This document shows positions 6,190-11,117 of a stretch of 11,117 nucleotides of DNA, piece by piece. A program made the position numbers and the translations under genes. The notes under the pieces were generated by a model that worked only from the letters and a program-made list of their open reading frames with translations, had not been told where the DNA came from and ran no database searches. Each line of letters opens with the position of its first letter. The first letter of the stretch is position 1. This DNA comes from Candidatus Uhrbacteria bacterium. GTDB taxonomy: Bacteria > Patescibacteriota > Patescibacteriia > UBA9934 > GWF2-40-263. The DNA is taken from NCBI GenBank assembly GCA_018700535.1, contig JABITQ010000042.1:1-11117 (forward strand). Direction: 5' to 3'.

Positions 6190-7178
6190 AACTCAATACT
6201 GTTGAGCATCATCTTAAATGTCTGGAGGTAATCAATGCGTGTTTTAATACCTGTATCGTACTCAACAACCAACACAGCTTCACCAAGGTCGACATATGCC
6301 CAGAGCTGATTTTCAGACTGCACCATTTCCAAACCATTCTTGGTTGTGTCTTCAATCACATCATCTAAACCAACATTCTGATCAACCCAAAGCTGAATCT
6401 CTTCTGTTAGTTCCTTGTCCATGCTTGTGATCCTGAATCCTTCGCCTGTTTCTGCGTCGATAACCAAACCTTCGTCTGTTTCTTCAAGATCCCAAACTGA
6501 TGGATAGAGAATAGTATATGCAACCCCTTCTGCATCTCCTGAGTACACCAGAGCCAATCCTGAGCCCTCTAATGTCCCTGAGGATGTTCCATTTGGATTA
6601 TAGCGATGATAGACCTCATTGCCATCCAAAAACCCATCAGAGTCTGAATCTGGCAATCGAGGATCGGTCTTATAAACAAGCTTTTCTTCGGTGTCAGACA
6701 GCCCGTCAGAGTCTGAATCGATGCCAGGCTGCACGTCTACAGCAAAAGGATCAACCTCAACTTCTGGCTCCTCAACTTCTTTCTCTTCTTCTTTGGGCTC
6801 AAGATCTTGCGGAGCAGGGCGACTTGTAACAACCTCCTTTTCTGGTGTTTCGATAACAACCTCCTTCTGAGCATATTGATACACAAACCAACCGACCACC
6901 AAGATAATAATTACTGACACCCCGAGAAGTGCCAAAATGATTTTTAACCGACCACCTTTTTTCTTTGGCTTTTTTATTGCCGGAGGTTTCGGTGGTAGTG
7001 GCATTGGTGGAGGCTTGGGTGCAACAACTTGAACAGGCTTTTTCTTTGGCTTTTCGGGCACGACCATTTTTGCCTCAGCACCATGTTGATAGCGCTCGGG
7101 CATCGAAAAAATCTGCGCACCAAATGAGTCTTTGGCCGGCTGCAGAGGAACTTTCGGTTGTGCGTTCTTTTTTGCCAT
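6186..7178 (-). CDS. Single-pass membrane protein with TSP3 Ca-binding repeats and an extra C-terminal domain
   Basis: A 330-residue protein of unknown function. The N-terminal ~75 residues are Pro/Lys-rich and basic, so probably cytoplasmic. One membrane helix spans about 79-100. A Glu-rich stalk (about 105-150) follows, then two thrombospondin type 3-like Ca-binding units, DSDSDGLSDTEE (154-165) and DSDSDGFLDGNE (177-188). They end in the YNPNG motif seen in both upstream neighbours. Unlike those, it carries a further domain of about 120 residues (207-330) beginning LALVYS and including YTILYPSVW, with alternating strands. This resembles small solute- or PsbP-like extracellular domains, but only weakly. 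The gene starts 8 bases after the preceding stop and overlaps ybeY by 4 bases. No lipobox or cleavable signal is seen. Confidence 0.85.
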   Translation of the reverse strand: MAKKNAQPKVPLQPAKDSFGAQIFSMPERYQHGAEAKMVVPEKPKKKPVQVVAPKPPPMPLPPKPPAIKKPKKKGGRLKIILALLGVSVIIILVVGWFVYQYAQKEVVIETPEKEVVTSRPAPQDLEPKEEEKEVEEPEVEVDPFAVDVQPGIDSDSDGLSDTEEKLVYKTDPRLPDSDSDGFLDGNEVYHRYNPNGTSSGTLEGSGLALVYSGDAEGVAYTILYPSVWDLEETDEGLVIDAETGEGFRITSMDKELTEEIQLWVDQNVGLDDVIEDTTKNGLEMVQSENQLWAYVDLGEAVLVVEYDTGIKTRIDYLQTFKMMLNSIEL

Positions 7179-7186
7179 GAAAATAT

Positions 7187-7978
7187 TTATTCAGTGTCGG
7201 TAGGAATCTCTAGAAGTGAACCACCTCCGATTGGATCATATCCATTACCAACTTCTTCGCCATCAAGGAATCCATCTCCGTCTGTGTCAGGATTAAGTGG
7301 ATCTGATCCCCAAGTGTTCACCTCTTCGTAATCAAAGAGTCCGTCACTGTCAGTATCCTCGCTAAGTGGACTTGTTCCAGCTTCTGCTTCCTCAGCATCT
7401 GTAAGCCCATCTTTATCTGAGTCAGTTGGATCAGCATCAACAGCCTCCTCTTCTTCCAGTCCTTCATTGTCATCGTCATCTTCCTCCCCACGCTCTTCTT
7501 CTTCATCTACATCTTCTTCCTCCTCCTCTTCTTCTTCTTCCTCATCCATATCATCGTCTGCAGCTGCAGGCTGAGGGATTACGTCAGTGCGAGAAGAAAG
7601 AATTCTCATTGAGATAGCAAATGCTCCTCCGACAATCACAACGATCGCCACAATAATCACAACAAGCTTCCAAGGGAACCCTGCCTTTGGTGAATCGTTC
7701 GTAATCGTTGGCATGGTCTTTGGTTCAATAGAATCCACCGGTGCTGCTGGTGGTTTTGGTGGAACCTCTGGTGGTGTAACAATTTCAAGATCTGACGAAG
7801 CATCCGCAGAGGGTGCTTCTGGTGCTTTCGGTGGAACTGGTGCTTTTGGAGCAGCAGGTGGCTCGGGCGCAGCTGGTGGGACTGCAGGGACCTGTGTTGG
7901 TGCAGGGACCTGAGGAGCTGCTTTATCGGTTTCTGCAAACATGTCTTCTGGTTGCTTGTTATCGAGATCGTCGAACAT
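7187..7978 (-). CDS. Single-pass membrane protein with Pro/Ala-rich N-terminus, acidic stalk and TSP3 repeats
   Basis: A 263-residue protein with no recognised function. Residues 20-100 are a disordered Pro/Ala-rich stretch, expected to be cytoplasmic because there is no N-terminal signal. One membrane helix covers about 103-125. A very acidic stalk (141-180) includes an uninterrupted run of ten Glu residues. The C-terminus has three TSP3-like Ca-binding units: DSDKDGLTDAEE (186-197), DTDSDGLFDYEE (208-219) and DTDGDGFLDGEE (231-242). The tail GYDPIGGGSL matches the other two TSP3 membrane proteins. It starts 25 bases after the upstream gene, with no clear Shine-Dalgarno. Extracellular Ca-dependent binding or adhesion is plausible but inferred only from the repeats. 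Confidence 0.83.
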   Translation of the reverse strand: MFDDLDNKQPEDMFAETDKAAPQVPAPTQVPAVPPAAPEPPAAPKAPVPPKAPEAPSADASSDLEIVTPPEVPPKPPAAPVDSIEPKTMPTITNDSPKAGFPWKLVVIIVAIVVIVGGAFAISMRILSSRTDVIPQPAAADDDMDEEEEEEEEEEDVDEEEERGEEDDDDNEGLEEEEAVDADPTDSDKDGLTDAEEAEAGTSPLSEDTDSDGLFDYEEVNTWGSDPLNPDTDGDGFLDGEEVGNGYDPIGGGSLLEIPTDTE

Positions 7979-8003
7979 ATTGGTAAGAGATTAGTGAGAG
8001 CGG

Positions 8004-8801
8004 TTAAAGAGCTCCGTCGCCTAATGGATTATAGCCTGCGTCGATCTCACCTTTGTCGGTGTAGCCATCGCCGTCAGTATCTGGTTTTGTTGGATCTGTT
8101 CCGTAAGTCGCCTCCTCTAAATCCGTAAGGCCATCATCATCTGTATCTCTTTCCTTTTCTTCTGTAACAGCGTCCGAGCATTCATCTCTTCGTTCTGTAT
8201 CTGTCAGCTGCACACACATTGTGGCATCCAGTGCCTCTGCAGCAAGCTCGATCAAATGATCGTCAGAACACACAGATCCATCTGCATCTGAGTGACAAGG
8301 ATCAATATTCGGTGTCAGTAAGACAATGCAACGCTGCATAGCACTTTGATTTGCAATCGCCTCACAAAATGAAACATCGTTTTGATCAATAGCTAAAAGC
8401 AAGTTCACACTGTCGATACACGCAACCTCATCCTCTTCTACTGAAATACCTTTGCACGCATCAGGCTCTCCAATCTCTCGAGCAACCGTCCACACACAAC
8501 TGTCTTGCTCCTCAACTGTCTCATGCATTTCACAAACTTCTACCTCACCAAACTGTTCAGCAAAATCTGTTACTTTTCCAGATGCGCATCCTTCTACATT
8601 ACTCGCATCAGCGCAGAGATCTGTCGCTTGCTCCACCTGAGAGATCGCGCGCGTAAGATCTGTCTGCTGTGTAGGTTGAATAATGCGTACCATAGCAATA
8701 ACCAGAATGATCACAGCAAGAACGCCGCCAACACCAATAAGAATCGGCTTTAGGGGAAGCTTGTTATTTTCAATTCCGTATTGTTGATTGAAGTCAGCCA
8801 T
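8004..8801 (-). CDS. Single-pass membrane protein with paired-cysteine repeats and TSP3 repeats
   Basis: A 265-residue protein of unknown function. A short N-terminus precedes one membrane helix (about 18-41). The exported part (about 45-212) holds twelve cysteines arranged as six pairs: 63/72, 90/102, 116/128, 146/158, 169/178 and 196/208. Four pairs have exactly eleven residues between them. This suggests tandem disulfide-stapled helical hairpins outside the membrane. The C-terminus carries two TSP3-like Ca-binding units, DTDDDGLTDLEE (219-230) and DTDGDGYTDKGE (241-252), then GYNPLGDGAL, matching the next two genes. It begins 6 bases after the VWA gene stops, so the two are very probably co-transcribed. 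Confidence 0.83.
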   Translation of the reverse strand: MADFNQQYGIENNKLPLKPILIGVGGVLAVIILVIAMVRIIQPTQQTDLTRAISQVEQATDLCADASNVEGCASGKVTDFAEQFGEVEVCEMHETVEEQDSCVWTVAREIGEPDACKGISVEEDEVACIDSVNLLLAIDQNDVSFCEAIANQSAMQRCIVLLTPNIDPCHSDADGSVCSDDHLIELAAEALDATMCVQLTDTERRDECSDAVTEEKERDTDDDGLTDLEEATYGTDPTKPDTDGDGYTDKGEIDAGYNPLGDGAL

Positions 8802-8807
8802 ATATTT

Positions 8808-11117
8808 TTAAGATCCCCACTCTTCATCATCACCAGAGAACGTTGAGCCTGTGCAATCTCCATCACACACATCAGCGACACATGTACCCTCTCTTGTTCT
8901 TGGAGACACACTATCTTCACCACAACCGTGGATTGTTGGGCGTGTTGATGTTGCGTTTACACAGATTGCTCCATTGTAATTATATCTAGTACCACCAACA
9001 ATCGCTGATCCACCAGAACAGTAACCGAGCGATGAAGCAACATAGGCATATCCGGAATCACACACACAATCAGTCAACGTCGTTGTACCACACGCATAAC
9101 CACGCCTAGCACTTGGATCCGCATCGGAGTCCCAACAGTAAATCTGGAAATCTGAGGCATCACAATACTCACCTTCGGCAATATCGATATAACCATCTCC
9201 ACACGCAAGACCTGTTGTTGAGTGCGTTGCTGTGTATGAGGTTGGTTCATCAGCTGCGATCGTACAATCATCCTCACAAACAACGAGGTCACATGTTCCT
9301 TCTGTTGAAACCGTTGTGTCTTCTCCGCACCCGTAAAGGGTTGTCGATGTGGTCCCTGAAGCGATGCAGACTGCATCTGTGTAATCGTACTCTGTTCCTG
9401 AACCATCTGATGCAAACGCTGACCCGCCATTACAATAACCCGTACGAGCACCACTTGTAGCACTTACTTCTACAGCGCTACTATCTGAGCACGTGCAGTC
9501 ATCTGTAGATGTTGCCGAACAGAATTCCAAGCTCCGATCATCAGGATTTTCTGATGCAACAAAACAACCAACTGGGAATGACGTAAGGTCACAAGATTCT
9601 CCGTCGGTAAAGTCAATCGTATCATCTCCACAATACGGCTCTTCTTCTTCCTCTTCTTCCTCCTCTTCTTCAGAGCTGCTTCCACTTGAACCACTTCCAC
9701 CCGAACTTTCACTGTCCACATATGGACAATACGTAAACTGGAAGTTACTGAAACTCATTGATCCTGCTCCACCGTAGAACTCATGCCGCAGAGGAATCAC
9801 CTGAGATTCATCTTGGCAAACAAATCCATCAGGGAATGGAAGCTCAACAGAGTTTCCGTAATCAATTCCACCAATAGTAGTCGTTGTGTCTCCAGACTCG
9901 TCTGTTGCCGTTAGATAAACTGTTGTTCCTAAAATTGAATCTACAATGTCGTCATACATTTCTTCGATCGCCTCCTCTGTCTCACCTGCGTAAGCAAAGT
10001 CACCAGTACAATCATCAACACTCTGCAAATCATCCCAATCACACTCATTGCTAGAAACATGCGCCATTCGCCCCATTTTTGAGCCACTTGACGTAATGGT
10101 CGCTGAGTAGAAACTGACATCGTCATTATCCTCAATTAAGTCAGCCATTTGGATCACACATGCTTGGTACCCAGTGTAGGTTGAGCCACCAGCCGATTCT
10201 GAAGTTCCTTCACACCGATGGTTTGCAAAACCGTCTCCATCACTATCAGCAGCATCTCTAAAGTCTTCATTGATCAAGATCCCTCCATCAGACAGAAGGA
10301 CCACAATTTTTACATCTGCTGTTGATCCTCTGAATCTATCTAGAGCTGTTTCAAGTCCCTTTTGTGCAGGAGATGCACCAGAAGAGCTACTCACACAAGT
10401 CTTGTAGTCATCTAGACTACTCATAATACTAGATTCGCTAGTGCCTCCAGACAACGCGTAATCTGTTGCTGCACCATCATTCGTAAGCGATGAAAGAGTG
10501 TTGCCGCAAAACTCGATAGATGACGATGTTGAGTAATATTTACTTGTATACGAGACAAGACCAACCCTAATGGTCGCACCACCACCATCGTAAGCATCGA
10601 ACAAATCTGCTACCGCATTTTTTGTTGCGTTCACAACATAGTCGATATTTCTTGATCCACTTGAACCAGCCGACCCTGTTGTTGGGTCTTCGTTCATACT
10701 CTTTGAAAGGTCTGTAACAAACACAATGTCGATATCTGCCAGCTCTGCGTCGTCGCGATCAATATCTACTCGAATCTGACTTCCAGCTTCACAAGCTGGA
10801 ACAAAGATCGCAGCATTGTCCGGAGAATCTCCGTCGCTGTTTTGGTAGCTAAACAAATTTACCTGATCCTCTTTTGCTGCACCTGCAAGCTCGCTCTGAA
10901 CAAGAAGTCCTGTTGTTTGATAACTCGTTGGGCACGAAGATCCACAATTATCTGCACAGGTTGGCGCAACACACTCACCGTCACAAGCTGGAGCAGAACG
11001 TGTATAACCCTCATATTCTAATGGTGTATCACCCGATTCATAATCCTCATAGTCGAGAGTACAAACATCACCATGATTATCTCCTCCGTTACACACACCT
11101 AACCACGCACAGTAATA
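8808..11117 (-). CDS. Large Cys-rich surface protein with von Willebrand factor A domain (5' end off window)
   Basis: The frame is open to the right edge (769 residues visible). The GTG at 11096 is only an internal codon, since the frame continues upstream as YYCAWLG. A VWA domain (about 131-397, counted from the edge) has the metal-site motif DLSKS (D136, S138, S140), a candidate Thr191 in VSYTSK and Asp277 in LLSDGG. VWA domains bind protein ligands through such a site. A Ca-loop-like DSDGDG sits inside it (about 291-296). An 11-Glu run (483-493) leads to two tandem Cys-rich modules of about 120 residues (496-618 and 639-755), each starting CGD-x-(Y/T)-ID-x2-(E/D)GExCD, like DUF4215-type repeats. 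The end of another such module precedes the VWA domain. No C-terminal membrane anchor or sortase motif is seen. It is probably secreted or anchored N-terminally; role unknown, adhesion likely. Confidence 0.85.
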   Translation of the reverse strand, partial: YYCAWLGVCNGGDNHGDVCTLDYEDYESGDTPLEYEGYTRSAPACDGECVAPTCADNCGSSCPTSYQTTGLLVQSELAGAAKEDQVNLFSYQNSDGDSPDNAAIFVPACEAGSQIRVDIDRDDAELADIDIVFVTDLSKSMNEDPTTGSAGSSGSRNIDYVVNATKNAVADLFDAYDGGGATIRVGLVSYTSKYYSTSSSIEFCGNTLSSLTNDGAATDYALSGGTSESSIMSSLDDYKTCVSSSSGASPAQKGLETALDRFRGSTADVKIVVLLSDGGILINEDFRDAADSDGDGFANHRCEGTSESAGGSTYTGYQACVIQMADLIEDNDDVSFYSATITSSGSKMGRMAHVSSNECDWDDLQSVDDCTGDFAYAGETEEAIEEMYDDIVDSILGTTVYLTATDESGDTTTTIGGIDYGNSVELPFPDGFVCQDESQVIPLRHEFYGGAGSMSFSNFQFTYCPYVDSESSGGSGSSGSSSEEEEEEEEEEEPYCGDDTIDFTDGESCDLTSFPVGCFVASENPDDRSLEFCSATSTDDCTCSDSSAVEVSATSGARTGYCNGGSAFASDGSGTEYDYTDAVCIASGTTSTTLYGCGEDTTVSTEGTCDLVVCEDDCTIAADEPTSYTATHSTTGLACGDGYIDIAEGEYCDASDFQIYCWDSDADPSARRGYACGTTTLTDCVCDSGYAYVASSLGYCSGGSAIVGGTRYNYNGAICVNATSTRPTIHGCGEDSVSPRTREGTCVADVCDGDCTGSTFSGDDEEWGS

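Noticed and set aside
5384..7178. Alternative genetic code (UGA as Gly)
   Set aside because: UGA serves as the stop of both ybeY and the gene before it in ATGA overlaps, and no real gene carries an in-frame UGA.
7587..7913. Plus-strand Gly/Ala-rich frame opposite the Pro-rich gene
   Set aside because: It is the mirror of the Pro/Ala-rich coding stretch; the minus-strand protein has a membrane helix and TSP3 repeats.
11094..11096. GTG at 11096 as the start of the VWA protein
   Set aside because: The frame stays open to the window edge with cysteine-containing sequence, and no signal peptide follows the GTG.
1..11117. CRISPR array, tRNA, rRNA or transposon ends
   Set aside because: No regularly spaced repeats, cloverleaf-like segments, rRNA motifs or transposase/integrase frames were seen on either strand.

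Overview
The window looks like a chromosomal segment of a Candidate Phyla Radiation (Patescibacteria, probably Parcubacteria-like) bacterium. This is inference from the small DgkA, the form of FtsA and FtsZ, the ybeY-dgkA-ftsA-ftsZ order without cell-wall synthesis genes, and the large Ca-binding-repeat and Cys-rich surface proteins. All ten genes lie on the minus strand. UGA ends two genes in ATGA overlaps, so the standard bacterial code (table 11) applies, not the UGA=Gly code of Gracilibacteria/Absconditabacteria.

In transcription order (right to left), positions 11117-6186 hold four surface-protein genes. The first is a large Cys-rich von Willebrand A protein whose 5' end is off the window. 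Three single-pass membrane proteins follow, each carrying Asp-rich thrombospondin type 3 (TSP3) Ca-binding repeats. The run continues with tiny gaps or 4-base overlaps into ybeY (rRNA maturation), dgkA (lipid kinase) and ftsA (division ATPase), and ends at a strong hairpin terminator near 4070. Surface proteins and division or envelope housekeeping may therefore share a transcript. ftsZ follows with its own promoter and a leader containing a palindrome, then its own terminator.

Positions 1-2335 hold two tandem paralogues of a family I do not recognise; the left one is cut by the window edge. Each has its own promoter, and the two leaders of about 175 bases are also recognisably duplicated. 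The preceding gene's terminator T-tract abuts each -35 box. The three recognisable promoters (ftsZ and the two paralogues) share TTGACA and a TGn extended -10.

The least explained parts are the tandem paralogue pair with duplicated leaders, and the TSP3/VWA/Cys-rich surface cassette attached to division genes. I see no tRNA, rRNA, CRISPR array, transposase or integrase gene.
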